DNA from: Chloroflexota bacterium
GTDB lineage: Bacteria; Chloroflexota; Anaerolineae; Anaerolineales; Anaerolineaceae
Assembly: GCA_021789855.1 (NCBI GenBank)
Contig: JAJYIW010000007.1
Span: forward strand, 1-36,820
Direction: 5' to 3'
DNA: 36,820 bases
Under the pieces are notes generated by a model. That model did no database searches. It was not told where the DNA came from and worked only from the letters and a program-made list of their open reading frames with translations. Position 1 is the first letter of the stretch. Every line of letters begins with the position of its first letter. A program made the translations under genes and the position numbers. Shown here in pieces: positions 8,759 through 18,183 of the stretch.

Positions 8759-10066
8759 ATGAAAGAGATGAATAGGCAGACCGGAACAAAATCAGGCGAC
8801 GCCGGCACCCTGGCCGCTGCCAACGAGGTGTTATCCGGAAAGAGCAAAAAAAGTGGCTTTGCCCGCCTGCTGCCATTTTTAGGCCCGGCGTTTATCGCCT
8901 CGGTCGCCTATATGGATCCCGGCAACTTCGCCACGAACATCCAGGGCGGAGCGGAATTCGGATATCTCCTCCTGTGGGTCATCCTGGGCAGCAATTTAAT
9001 GGCCATGCTGATCCAGGCGCTGTCTGCCAAGCTGGGGATTGCCACGGGCAAAAACCTGGCCGAGCTGTGCCGCAGCCATTTTCCACGGCCGGTGGTCATT
9101 GGCATGTGGGTGCTGATGGAAATTGTCGCCATGGCTACCGACCTGGCGGAGTTCCTGGGCGCTGCTTTGGGGTTCAACCTTCTATTAGGCATCCCCTTGT
9201 GGTTAGCTGGCATCCTGACGGCTATCGCCACCTTCCTCATTCTTGGCCTGGAAAGGTACGGTTTCCGCCCGCTGGAAGCCGTCATCACGGCGATGATCGG
9301 CATCATCTCGGTGAGTTACCTGGTTGAATTGATCCTGGTAAAGCCGGATTACGCCAGCGTCATCTACCATAGCTTTGTGCCTCAATTAACCAGCCAGGAA
9401 AGTATCCTGCTGGCGGTGGGCATTCTGGGCGCCACCGTCATGCCCCATGCGATCTTTCTCCATTCGGCTTTGACCCAGGGGCGTATCCGGGTCAAGGAGG
9501 ACAACCAGCTCCGGCGCTTGTTCCGCTTCGAAATTTTTGATGTGCTCATCGCCATGGGGATGGCCAGCCTGATCAATTCCGCCATGCTGATTATGGCCGC
9601 CGCTACCTTTTACAAACAAGGGCTGACCTCCATCGTCACACTCCAGCAGGCCCACCTGACCTTGCAGCCATTGTTGGGGCAGGCAGCCAGCACTTTTTTT
9701 GCCCTTTCCTTGCTCGCATCTGGGCTATCCTCTTCTTCGGTTGGGACCATGGCCGGCCAGGTCATCATGCAAGGGTTTCTCCAGCGAGAAATACCTGCCT
9801 GGGTCAGGCGGCTGGTCACCATGGTGCCATCATTGATTGTTATTTTTATCGGCCTTGACCCCACCCGTACCCTGGTGATCAGCCAGGTGCTGCTCAGCTT
9901 TGGGCTGCCCTTCGCCATCATCCCCCTGGTCATGTTCACCCGGCGCAGGGATTTGATGGGCGTTTTGACCAATGGCCGCTTGACCAACATCCTGGCTGCC
10001 ATTTCGGCTGGGGTGGTCGTCTTCCTGAACGTCTACCTCCTTTACCAGACTTTTTTGGGAGGATAA
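8759..10066 (+). CDS. mntH: Nramp-family divalent metal transporter
   Basis: FLGPAFIASVAYMDPGNFATNIQGGAEFGY (DPGN motif) and GATVMPHAIFLHSALTQ (MPH motif). Confidence 0.95.
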   Translation: MKEMNRQTGTKSGDAGTLAAANEVLSGKSKKSGFARLLPFLGPAFIASVAYMDPGNFATNIQGGAEFGYLLLWVILGSNLMAMLIQALSAKLGIATGKNLAELCRSHFPRPVVIGMWVLMEIVAMATDLAEFLGAALGFNLLLGIPLWLAGILTAIATFLILGLERYGFRPLEAVITAMIGIISVSYLVELILVKPDYASVIYHSFVPQLTSQESILLAVGILGATVMPHAIFLHSALTQGRIRVKEDNQLRRLFRFEIFDVLIAMGMASLINSAMLIMAAATFYKQGLTSIVTLQQAHLTLQPLLGQAASTFFALSLLASGLSSSSVGTMAGQVIMQGFLQREIPAWVRRLVTMVPSLIVIFIGLDPTRTLVISQVLLSFGLPFAIIPLVMFTRRRDLMGVLTNGRLTNILAAISAGVVVFLNVYLLYQTFLGG

Positions 10067-10067
10067 T

Positions 10068-10976
10068 ATGGTGTTTAAGCATCTCCTTGTGCCCCTGGAC
10101 GGCTCTGTCCTGGCCGAATCGGCTTTACCCGCGGCCGCTTACCTGGCTCAATTATCCGGTGCTTCGGTGATGCTCTTTCACGTGATTGAAAAGAATCCAC
10201 CGCAGGCCATCCACGGCGAACGGCACCTCTCCGAAGCAGAGCAGGCTAAACAATACTTAAGAGATATCGCGGAAAAGAGCTTCCCCCCCGGCATCCAGGT
10301 GGATTACCACGTTCACTCCGAAGAGCAGAGCAACGTGGCGCATAGCATCGCCGATCACGCCGGTGAATTCACCCCGGACTTGATCGTCATGTGCGCGCAT
10401 GGACATGGCGGCTTACGCGATTTCCTGGTTGGCTCTATTCCCCAACGGGTGATCTCCCTCAGCCGCAAGCCGGTCCTGTTAATCACCCCGCCTTCGGCAG
10501 AGGAAAAACCGGCCTTCTCTTGCCAGCATATCCTGGTTCCCCTGGATAATTCTAGCAAGCACAGCCAGGGCTTAACCCTGGCCGTGGAGCTGGCTAAAAT
10601 CAGCGGCGCTGGCATCCACCTGGTGATCGTCATCCCAACGCTGGGCACGTTAAAAAGCAACCGGGCAGCCGCCGGAAAAATGCTTCCAGCGACCATGTCT
10701 GCTGTGCTTGAGCTTGCTGAAGATGAAGCCCAGGATGCCCTGGCGAACCAGGCGGCTTACCTTCATTCCGTCAATGTGCCCGTCACCTCGGATGTTCACC
10801 GCGGCGACCCGGCTAAAATAATCGCCAGTGAAGCCCAGGCGCATCAAAGCGATTTGATCGTGCTGGCTACCCACGGTAAAAGCGGGCAAAATGCTCTATG
10901 GTCTGAAAGCGTGGCGCCCAAGGTCTCCCGGCTGGTTCATATCCCTCTTCTATTTGTGCCTGTACAAGAAAGCTGA
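10068..10976 (+). CDS. Universal stress protein, two UspA domains
   Basis: Tandem HLLVPLDGSVLAESALPAAAYLA... and HILVPLDNSSKHSQGLTLAVELA...; DLIVMCAHGHGG and DLIVLATHGKSG; 1 nt after the Nramp gene. Confidence 0.93.
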   Translation: MVFKHLLVPLDGSVLAESALPAAAYLAQLSGASVMLFHVIEKNPPQAIHGERHLSEAEQAKQYLRDIAEKSFPPGIQVDYHVHSEEQSNVAHSIADHAGEFTPDLIVMCAHGHGGLRDFLVGSIPQRVISLSRKPVLLITPPSAEEKPAFSCQHILVPLDNSSKHSQGLTLAVELAKISGAGIHLVIVIPTLGTLKSNRAAAGKMLPATMSAVLELAEDEAQDALANQAAYLHSVNVPVTSDVHRGDPAKIIASEAQAHQSDLIVLATHGKSGQNALWSESVAPKVSRLVHIPLLFVPVQES

Positions 10977-10986
10977 CTTTACCAAC

Positions 10987-12477
10987 ATGACCTATTTACT
11001 TGGAATTGATCTCAGCACGACCGGTGCAAAAGCCATTTTAATCGACGACCGCGGCCAGGTGATCGCCAGCGCAACTTCCGAATATCCTCTCAGCACGCCG
11101 CATCCTCTATGGTCTGAACAATCTCCGCAGGATTGGTGGCGTGGGGCGTCTCACAGCATCCGCGAGGTCATTGCGAACGCATCGATCCGGCCTGAGGACA
11201 TTAAAGGCGTCGGGCTGACTGGACAGATGCACGGCCTGGTTCTGTTGGATGCTCACAACCAGGTGCTCCGCCCGGCAATCCTGTGGAATGACCAGCGGAC
11301 GGCCAGTCAATGCGCAGAAATGACCCGGGTAGTTGGGGCAAAACGCCTGCTGGAGATCACCGGCAGCCCGGCCTTAACCGGTTTTACCGCCCCTAAGATT
11401 TTGTGGGTGCGCGACAACGAGCCGGATATTTTTGCCCGGGTCACCCATGTGTTGCTGCCTAAAGATTACATTCGTTTCAAATTATCCGGAGACTATGCGA
11501 TCGATTGCGCCGAGGCTTCCGGCACTTCGCTTTTAGATGTCAAAAAACGCGCCTGGTCGATGGAGTTGCTCAGCCTGCTCGGGATCAACCCGGATTGGCT
11601 CCCCCGGGTGGTGGAAGGGCCCCAGGTCACCGGAACGATCCATTCTGAAGCGGCTGAGGCCACCGGTTTACGCGCCGGAACGCCGATCGTAGGCGGCGGC
11701 GGCGACCAGGCCGCCCAGGCCGTGGGCGTTGGGGCAATTACGCCGGGGATCATTGCGCTGACCCTGGGCACATCAGGAGTCGTTTTTGCCCCCACCGGAG
11801 AGCCTTTTATCGAGCCGGAAGGCCGCCTGCACGCCATGGCCCATTCCGTACCCGGCAACTGGCACCTGATGGGCGTCATGCTTTCGGCTGCCGGCTCGCT
11901 GCGCTGGTTCAGGGACACCTTTTCGCCCGGTTCTTCTTATGACGACCTGCTGGCTCCCGCCAGCGCTGTGGAACCCGGTTCGGAAGGTTTATTATTTCTG
12001 CCTTACCTGACCGGCGAACGCACACCTTACCCGGACCCCCTGGCCCGAGGCGCTTTCATCGGGCTGACGCTGCGCCACAACCTAGCGGCCATGGCCCGCT
12101 CTGTCCTGGAAGGCGTCGCTTTCGGCCTGCGTGACAGCATGGAGCTGGTCAAAGGCTGCGGCCTGGGGCAAATCACCCAGGTGAGGGTGTCAGGCGGGGG
12201 ATCACGGAGTCCCCTCTGGCGCCAGATACTGGCGGATACGCTGGACTGCGAACTGGTCACGGTGAACATCACCGAAGGCGCGAGTTATGGCGCCGCCTTG
12301 CTGGCCGGGGTGGGTTCAGGGGTGTGGGCCTCCGTCCAGGAGGCCTGCGATGCCACCGTTCGGGTGTTAACCACCACCCTCCCTCAGCCAGGGGTGGTCG
12401 AACGTTACCAGCGCATCTATCCATTGTACCGCTCGCTTTACCCGGCGCTAAAACCCACCTTCCCGCTGTTAGGATAA
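10987..12477 (+). CDS. xylB: Xylulokinase
   Basis: FGGY kinase: MTYLLGIDLSTTGAKAILID, GVGLTGQMHGLVLLD, LWNDQRTASQC, VSGGGSRSPLWRQILADTL. Confidence 0.93.
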   Translation: MTYLLGIDLSTTGAKAILIDDRGQVIASATSEYPLSTPHPLWSEQSPQDWWRGASHSIREVIANASIRPEDIKGVGLTGQMHGLVLLDAHNQVLRPAILWNDQRTASQCAEMTRVVGAKRLLEITGSPALTGFTAPKILWVRDNEPDIFARVTHVLLPKDYIRFKLSGDYAIDCAEASGTSLLDVKKRAWSMELLSLLGINPDWLPRVVEGPQVTGTIHSEAAEATGLRAGTPIVGGGGDQAAQAVGVGAITPGIIALTLGTSGVVFAPTGEPFIEPEGRLHAMAHSVPGNWHLMGVMLSAAGSLRWFRDTFSPGSSYDDLLAPASAVEPGSEGLLFLPYLTGERTPYPDPLARGAFIGLTLRHNLAAMARSVLEGVAFGLRDSMELVKGCGLGQITQVRVSGGGSRSPLWRQILADTLDCELVTVNITEGASYGAALLAGVGSGVWASVQEACDATVRVLTTTLPQPGVVERYQRIYPLYRSLYPALKPTFPLLG

Positions 12478-12480
12478 ATT

Positions 12481-12519
12481 TCAGAGCCCTGGAAGCTTTA
12501 AGCGCTTTCAGGGCTCTGA
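12481..12519. terminator. Bidirectional hairpin between convergent genes
   Basis: TCAGAGCCCTGGAAGC (12481-12496) pairs with GCTTTCAGGGCTCTGA (12504-12519), one G-T wobble; no strong T tail. Confidence 0.65.
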
Positions 12520-12548
12520 GAGAATATGCTGCAAGGGTGATAATGGGG

Positions 12549-12755
12549 TTACTTTGCGACGGGGTAATTGATCTCTGCCAGCAGGTCTTCGATTTTTTCA
12601 GCGGTAGCCGGCGCATCATAGGTGATGGTCACTTTCTTAGTATCGACATCTCCATCCACAGTCAAAACGCCATTCATTTCGCCGACTTCACTCTTGATGG
12701 TATGGATACAATGATGGCAACTAATGTTGGGAATTTGATAGGTTACGGTGGTCAT
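12549..12755 (-). CDS. Heavy-metal-associated (HMA/CopZ-like) domain protein
   Basis: 68 aa, MTTVTYQIPNISCHHCIHTIKSEVGEMNGV...; CxxC motif as CHHC. Confidence 0.88.
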   Translation of the reverse strand: MTTVTYQIPNISCHHCIHTIKSEVGEMNGVLTVDGDVDTKKVTITYDAPATAEKIEDLLAEINYPVAK

Positions 12756-12830
12756 GGTTCGCTCCTGTAATTTTTGTACTCATTATTAGATGCTGTGAAA
12801 ATCAATTAAGTTACATAGGATAACGGTTAT

Positions 12831-13187
12831 ATGGATAAAGTGCTCATCAGCGATTTACGAGTCCAGGGGATCATTGGCATCAACCCGGAAGAGAGAACCA
12901 ACCCTCAGGAAATATTGATTAACCTGACGGTGTTCACCAACATGGAAAAAGCCGGCGCCAGCGATAAAATCATCGATTGCGTCAATTACAGCACGCTTTC
13001 TAAGAAAGTCGCAGCGCTGGCGCGCGAAGCGCACCGGTTTACCGTTGAAGCCCTGGCCGGCGACATCGCCAGGCTATGCCTCACTCAAAACGGGGTAAAC
13101 GGCGTGCGCGTGCGAGTAGAAAAGCCTGGCGCTGTTCGATACGCGCTCTCGGTGGGCGTCGAGATAGAACGGGGTCAGGTCGAATGA
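12831..13187 (+). CDS. folB: Dihydroneopterin aldolase
   Basis: MDKVLISDLRVQGIIGINPEERTNPQEILINLTVF...; FTVEALAGDIARLCL. Confidence 0.9.
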   Translation: MDKVLISDLRVQGIIGINPEERTNPQEILINLTVFTNMEKAGASDKIIDCVNYSTLSKKVAALAREAHRFTVEALAGDIARLCLTQNGVNGVRVRVEKPGAVRYALSVGVEIERGQVE

Positions 13188-13339
13188 TCCAGCCCTCCTC
13201 CAGCCTACTGTCATCATAAAAGCTTTTTAAACCAGCTCACAATGCCAGGAAGATCACCGAACACCAGTCCATTCTGGCCGTTAACCAATACCAGGCTTCC
13301 ATGCATTCTTCGTTGGATTATTACTCTTTTTAAAGAAAA

Positions 13340-13379
13340 GCATGGCAAACGCTCTTGCACCGAAGCGCATTTGCCATGC
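13340..13379 (-). terminator. Terminator of the hpf transcript
   Basis: GCATGGCAAACGCT (13340-13353)/AGCG-CA-TTTGCCATGC (13364-13379) stem; minus-strand continuation CTTTTCTTTAAAAAG is T-rich. Confidence 0.65.
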
Positions 13380-13401
13380 CCAATGACATCCGCCTGAAAG
13401 G

Positions 13402-13965
13402 TTACCCTATCAGGGGTTCAATCAAGCCATAGGTTCCATCCCGGCGGCGGTAAAGCACATTAATGGCGTTGGTATTGGCGTTATAAAAAACAAAGAAATT
13501 TTCCTGGCCGAGCATGTTCATCTGTTCAATGGCTTCCATTTCATCCATCGGGATCAGGGTGAATTGTTTATGCCGTGCAATAACCGGCGCTTCCTCTGCC
13601 TCTTCGGATTCCGCGGTTTCGTCGACCAGCCCTGAAGCAGGCGTCCCATCCCCTCTCCCACGAGCTCGTTTCCCTTTGAAGCGTTCGATCTGGCGCTGCA
13701 TCTTCTCTACCGCAGCATCGATCGCGGCAAATATATCATCAGCGCGTTCTTCCGTGCGTAAAGTGTAGCCCTTCCCATGCAGTGTAATCTGCGCCACCTG
13801 GCGATCGGCTGAGCTGCGCGCCGATTTGACAAAATCCAAATCAACTTTTACCTCATCAATATCGGTTAAAAATCGATCCAGTTTCGATATTTTCTTCGTG
13901 ACGTAATCATTGATACGCTTGGTTACTTCCATATTCCTGGCAAAGATTCCTACATTGAGAGCCAT
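13402..13965 (-). CDS. hpf: Ribosome hibernation promoting factor, long form
   Basis: MALNVGIFARNMEVTKRINDYVTKKISKLDRFL... and C-terminal domain HKQFTLIPMDEMEAIEQMNMLGQENFFVFYNANTNAINVLYRRRDGTYGLIEP. Confidence 0.94.
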   Translation of the reverse strand: MALNVGIFARNMEVTKRINDYVTKKISKLDRFLTDIDEVKVDLDFVKSARSSADRQVAQITLHGKGYTLRTEERADDIFAAIDAAVEKMQRQIERFKGKRARGRGDGTPASGLVDETAESEEAEEAPVIARHKQFTLIPMDEMEAIEQMNMLGQENFFVFYNANTNAINVLYRRRDGTYGLIEPLIG

Positions 13966-13991
13966 TGTTCCTCCTTCGGTAAAGTATGGAT

Positions 13992-14747
13992 TCAAGCCAC
14001 TGAAAACCCCTCGGCCGTTTGGCTTCCTGCTCTGGCGAGGGTTAATCCCCAAACACGCTCAGCCCCAGCTTTCAAAAGAGCCTGGGCGCAAGCTTCCATC
14101 GTCGCCCCGGTAGTTGTGACATCGTCCACCACCAAGACTCGGGCGCCATGAACGATAGAGCCTTCCGATATGAACGCACCGGTTACATTCATCTGGCGTT
14201 GCGGCCGGGTCAATCCCACCTGAGAGGTGGTTTCCTTTATTTTACTCAATCCTTTCGGTTCATAGTGGAGTCCAAAAGCCCGCGCCAACGGCTTTGCCAA
14301 TAAGTCTGCCTGGTTGTAGCCTCGCTCTTTCAGGCGTTTGGGGCTGGCGGGCACAGGAAGGACCAGATCGACCGCCCAGGCCTGCTGCGCCAGGCATTCA
14401 ACCAGGTACTGTGAAAATGTATCCCCCAGGCCCAGGTCGTGGTTATATTTCAGCTTGTGAATCGCCTGGCGTAAAGGGCCCCCATAAACAGCCCATGAGG
14501 CTAAGGATTGGTATAAAGGCGGTTCTGCTTTACAGGTCTGGCACACCGTGTGGTCCTGCTGAGGCCTGCCGCAGCGCCGGCACACGTTGGCGCCGAGCAG
14601 CTCAACCTGGCGCTGGCAATCTTCGCACCAACGCAGACCCGGCTTTTCACAGCCGGCGCAGGTAGCTGGGAATAACCAGTCCACACTGCCCCAGAACCAT
14701 TGGTGTAAATAATAGGCCGGGCGTTTTAACCGGCCCGCCTCAGGCAT
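13992..14747 (-). CDS. comF: ComF family protein / phosphoribosyltransferase
   Basis: N-terminal Cys pairs (CAGCEKPGLRWCEDC, CRRCGRP) and PRPP motif VLVVDDVTTTGATMEAC. Confidence 0.92.
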   Translation of the reverse strand: MPEAGRLKRPAYYLHQWFWGSVDWLFPATCAGCEKPGLRWCEDCQRQVELLGANVCRRCGRPQQDHTVCQTCKAEPPLYQSLASWAVYGGPLRQAIHKLKYNHDLGLGDTFSQYLVECLAQQAWAVDLVLPVPASPKRLKERGYNQADLLAKPLARAFGLHYEPKGLSKIKETTSQVGLTRPQRQMNVTGAFISEGSIVHGARVLVVDDVTTTGATMEACAQALLKAGAERVWGLTLARAGSQTAEGFSVA

Positions 14748-14763
14748 AAATTGCCTCCGAAGC

Positions 14764-15720
14764 CTATCTGAACATGGCCCCCAATGCGGAATGCATCAAC
14801 CGCAATCCCGCCGGGGTAAGCAGCACAATCATCAAGGAAGGGAAGATCAGCAAACCCATTGGAATCAGCATCTTGATGGGCGCTTTGTGAGCCATCTCTT
14901 CTGCCAGCTGGCGCCGACGAACCCGCATTTGTTCTGATTGGATCCTCAAAACTTTGGCCATGCTCACACCAAGCATCTCGCTCTGAATCACAGCCGCAAC
15001 GAAACTGGTCATTTCCGGAAGGCCCAGGCGGTCGGCCATATCTCGCAAGGCGTCCCGGCGCAGCTTTCCCAATTGAATTTCCTGGAGAACCCGAGCGAAG
15101 GACAAGGAAAGCTCATTCTGCCATTTTTCGCTCACCTTTGACATCGCCGCGTCAAAACCCAGGCCAGCCTCCACACAAATGGTCAACAAATCCAGTGCAT
15201 CTGGCATGGCTTTCCGAACTTCGTGCTGGCGACGGTTAATCTTGCTGGTCAACCAGAGTTGTGGAAAATAGAAGCCCAGGATCGTAAACAGAAGAATCAG
15301 AAGCAGCCTGAGGCCCACGGACCAGCCGATTTTGGCAAATATAAAAACCAGGACCATTAAACCGCCAAAGGCAATTGCAGCAAAAAACTGGAGGGTGAGG
15401 AACATGGCGGGATCCATATTACCTGGGTTTCCAGCCAGTTCCAGCTTCATATTAATATTGTTTAATGCGTTTTGCGGGGTAAACCTGGTCGCAATATCGC
15501 CCACTTTTCGAGCAAGGGGATAGATAATCCGCTCGGTGAAGGGTTGGGACATCTCAATTTTTTCCAGGTCGACCGTTTCCCCTCGTTGGGCAAATTCTTC
15601 CAGCCGGCGCTGTAATGCCATATCATCGATGTCATCCGGGTTACGTAAGCCGATGACCACCAGGGCCACGGCTCCCCCAATCACCAGCACCACAAAGATA
15701 ATCACAAGCCACGTCATCAT
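14764..15720 (-). CDS. tadC: Tad pilus inner-membrane platform protein TadC (T2SSF family)
   Basis: MPDALDLLTICVEAGLGFDAAMSKVSEKW; KAPIKMLIPMGLLIFPSLMIVLL; position after TadB. Confidence 0.9.
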   Translation of the reverse strand: MMTWLVIIFVVLVIGGAVALVVIGLRNPDDIDDMALQRRLEEFAQRGETVDLEKIEMSQPFTERIIYPLARKVGDIATRFTPQNALNNINMKLELAGNPGNMDPAMFLTLQFFAAIAFGGLMVLVFIFAKIGWSVGLRLLLILLFTILGFYFPQLWLTSKINRRQHEVRKAMPDALDLLTICVEAGLGFDAAMSKVSEKWQNELSLSFARVLQEIQLGKLRRDALRDMADRLGLPEMTSFVAAVIQSEMLGVSMAKVLRIQSEQMRVRRRQLAEEMAHKAPIKMLIPMGLLIFPSLMIVLLTPAGLRLMHSALGAMFR

Positions 15721-15765
15721 TTAATCCTCCAATGATTTGCCATCTGCCTGGCCAACCCTTGGGAG

Positions 15766-16731
15766 TTACACTTCAATATCAGCCAGCCGGGTCATCGCAA
15801 AATAACCGGCAACAATCAACAGCCCTGCCAGAGCCAGCGCGATCATGCCGCACGGGGCATTGGATGGCAGGAAGAATTCCATCATGTACGCCCGGTTCAT
15901 CACGTACAGGATGCCAATCACAATCATCGGCAATAGAGACAGGAAGCGGCCAGAATACATGACCTGGGCCGTCAGCACGCGTATTTCACCTTTGACCCGG
16001 ACGCGCTCACGGATGGTATACGAAATGGTGTCCAAAATCTCGGCCAGGTTACCACCCACTTCCCGTTGGACATTCATGGCAGTGACGACCAGGTCCAAAT
16101 CATCGCTGGGGATGCGCCGCAACAGGTTCTCCAGGGCGCGCTCCATGGGAACGCCTAGCTGCATTTCCTGAACCACTCGCCTGAACTCATCGCAAATGGG
16201 CGCCGGCAATTCCTTGGAGACTGCTTCCATGGCTTGCATGGTTGAGAAGCCGGCCCTTAACCCATTCACCATCAAGTTAAGCATATCCGCAAGCTGGTTG
16301 TTGAACTTAACCAGCCGTTTCTTCTGCTCACTTTGAACATAAAACCTGGGCAAGAACAGGCCGATGATCGCCCCAACAATGGTCAGGAGGATCGATTGGC
16401 CGCCAATGATATAACCGACCAGGCCAACCCCAAAAGCGGCGATGATCATCAAGGCGATGTACTCGCCGGGTTTTAACTTGAGATCGGCCCGCGCCAGCTC
16501 GCGTGAGAGCTGATCGCCGTAGGATGAGCCTGCCACCCGCCGGGTGATCCACTCCGTCACAGGTGCTGGCGTGGATTTACTTCCCCGCTTCGGCCGTTCC
16601 TCCTCTTTCACATACCGACCCAGGCGCTCTTCGACCATCGCCCGCTCACTGGTGATCGACGTCGCAATGCCGACGATCAGAAGGACCAGCGCCAGGGCTC
16701 CGCCAATGCCGAGAAAAAGCATGTAGTTCAT
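15766..16731 (-). CDS. tadB: Tad pilus inner-membrane platform protein TadB (T2SSF family)
   Basis: LADMLNLMVNGLRAGFSTMQAMEAVSKELPAPICDEFRRVVQEMQLG; GGNLAEILDTISYTIRERVR. Confidence 0.92.
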   Translation of the reverse strand: MNYMLFLGIGGALALVLLIVGIATSITSERAMVEERLGRYVKEEERPKRGSKSTPAPVTEWITRRVAGSSYGDQLSRELARADLKLKPGEYIALMIIAAFGVGLVGYIIGGQSILLTIVGAIIGLFLPRFYVQSEQKKRLVKFNNQLADMLNLMVNGLRAGFSTMQAMEAVSKELPAPICDEFRRVVQEMQLGVPMERALENLLRRIPSDDLDLVVTAMNVQREVGGNLAEILDTISYTIRERVRVKGEIRVLTAQVMYSGRFLSLLPMIVIGILYVMNRAYMMEFFLPSNAPCGMIALALAGLLIVAGYFAMTRLADIEV

Positions 16732-16748
16732 GATTTCACCCTGATTGT

Positions 16749-18155
16749 CTAATACCGGCGACGATCGCCAACACCAAATATGGTGGCCGGCAGGTGAATA
16801 CCCGAGGCCTCAATCTTATCCATGAATTTGGGGCGCAACCCCGTCGGCCTTAACCGACCTACCACCCGGTTATTTTCATAGCCTGTCTGTTCAAAAACAA
16901 AGACATCGGTCATGGTGATCACTTCACCTTCCATACCGGTGACCTCCGTCATATTAACGATCTTTCGTGTGCCGTCGCGCATGCGCGTCTGGTGAATGAC
17001 CAGGTCAATGGCAGACGCGATTTGTTCTCGAATGGCCCGCATGGGCAATTCCATCCCGGCCATCAGGGTCATGGTCTCAATACGGGCGATGGTATCGCGG
17101 GGGCTGTTGGAGTGGGCCGTGGTCATGGAGCCATCATGGCCCGTGTTCATGGCCTGGAGCATATCCAGGGCAGCTGCATCGCGAATCTCGCCGACGATGA
17201 TACGGTCTGGTCGCATGCGCAGGGCGTTGATCACCAGCTCGCGAATGGTGATCTCGCCTTTATTTTCGATGTTCGGTGGGCGGGATTCCAGCGTGACCAC
17301 GTGCTCCTGGCGAAGCTGCAACTCTGCCGCGTTTTCGATGGTGATGATGCGTTCATCCTCTGGAATAAAGCCTGATAATATATTGAGCAGGGTAGTTTTC
17401 CCGGAGCCGGTGCCGCCTGAAATGACAATATTGATGCGCGCCTCAACACAGGCCTTCATAAATTGGATGGCTTCCGGCGTCGATGTGCCCAGCTTGACCA
17501 GCTGATCCACTGTGATAGGGTTCTTGGCGAACTTGCGGATGGTCAACACAGGCCCTACCAGTGATATGGGTGGGATAACGGCATTGACGCGCGACCCATC
17601 CGGGAGGCGAGCATCGACATAAGGGCTGGATTCATCCACACGACGGCCCAAGGGCGCCACGATGCGATCCACAATCCGCATCACATGGGCGTTGCTTTCG
17701 AAAGTGATCGGCACGCGGACAATCTTTCCATCGCGCTCGATATAGAGGTTCTTGGCGCCATTCACCATGATTTCTGTAATGGTATCGTCTTCCAGAAGGG
17801 GTTGGAGAGGCCCAAATCCCAGGATGTCAGCAGCGATTTGTTCAAATAAGCGCGCTCTTTCAGGCCGGGATAATACGATGTTTTCTTCACTCAGGATCTC
17901 TTCGAACAGTTCCTGGATGGTTCGACGGACGTCGCTAGTTTTGGTCACATCCATCGACGGTTCCATTCCTGCCAGGAGCTTGTTTTGAACACGCGTTTTC
18001 AGATCCTGGTAGGTGTCTTGTTGGGGTGTCGTGGTAGGTGGTGCAATTCGCCGGGCTTGCAAGGAAGGCGTATGCCCCCCATTCTCAGCCCCCTCAGCAG
18101 GTGCGGGAGATGGCTCGTTACCTTCCCCTTGTTGAAGCCTTCTAAGCAAAGACAT
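16749..18155 (-). CDS. cpaF: Tad pilus ATPase CpaF/TadA
   Basis: Walker A ISGGTGSGKTTLLNIL; MRPDRIIVGEIRDAAALDMLQAMNTGHDGSMTTAHSNSP. Confidence 0.96.
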   Translation of the reverse strand: MSLLRRLQQGEGNEPSPAPAEGAENGGHTPSLQARRIAPPTTTPQQDTYQDLKTRVQNKLLAGMEPSMDVTKTSDVRRTIQELFEEILSEENIVLSRPERARLFEQIAADILGFGPLQPLLEDDTITEIMVNGAKNLYIERDGKIVRVPITFESNAHVMRIVDRIVAPLGRRVDESSPYVDARLPDGSRVNAVIPPISLVGPVLTIRKFAKNPITVDQLVKLGTSTPEAIQFMKACVEARINIVISGGTGSGKTTLLNILSGFIPEDERIITIENAAELQLRQEHVVTLESRPPNIENKGEITIRELVINALRMRPDRIIVGEIRDAAALDMLQAMNTGHDGSMTTAHSNSPRDTIARIETMTLMAGMELPMRAIREQIASAIDLVIHQTRMRDGTRKIVNMTEVTGMEGEVITMTDVFVFEQTGYENNRVVGRLRPTGLRPKFMDKIEASGIHLPATIFGVGDRRRY

Positions 18156-18183
18156 AAAACCTCCTCACCGGTTCCCTAAACGA

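Noticed and set aside
10891-10986. N-terminal extension of the xylulokinase ORF
   Set aside because: Overlaps the end of the UspA gene; family start MTYLLGIDLSTTGAKA fits ATG 10987.
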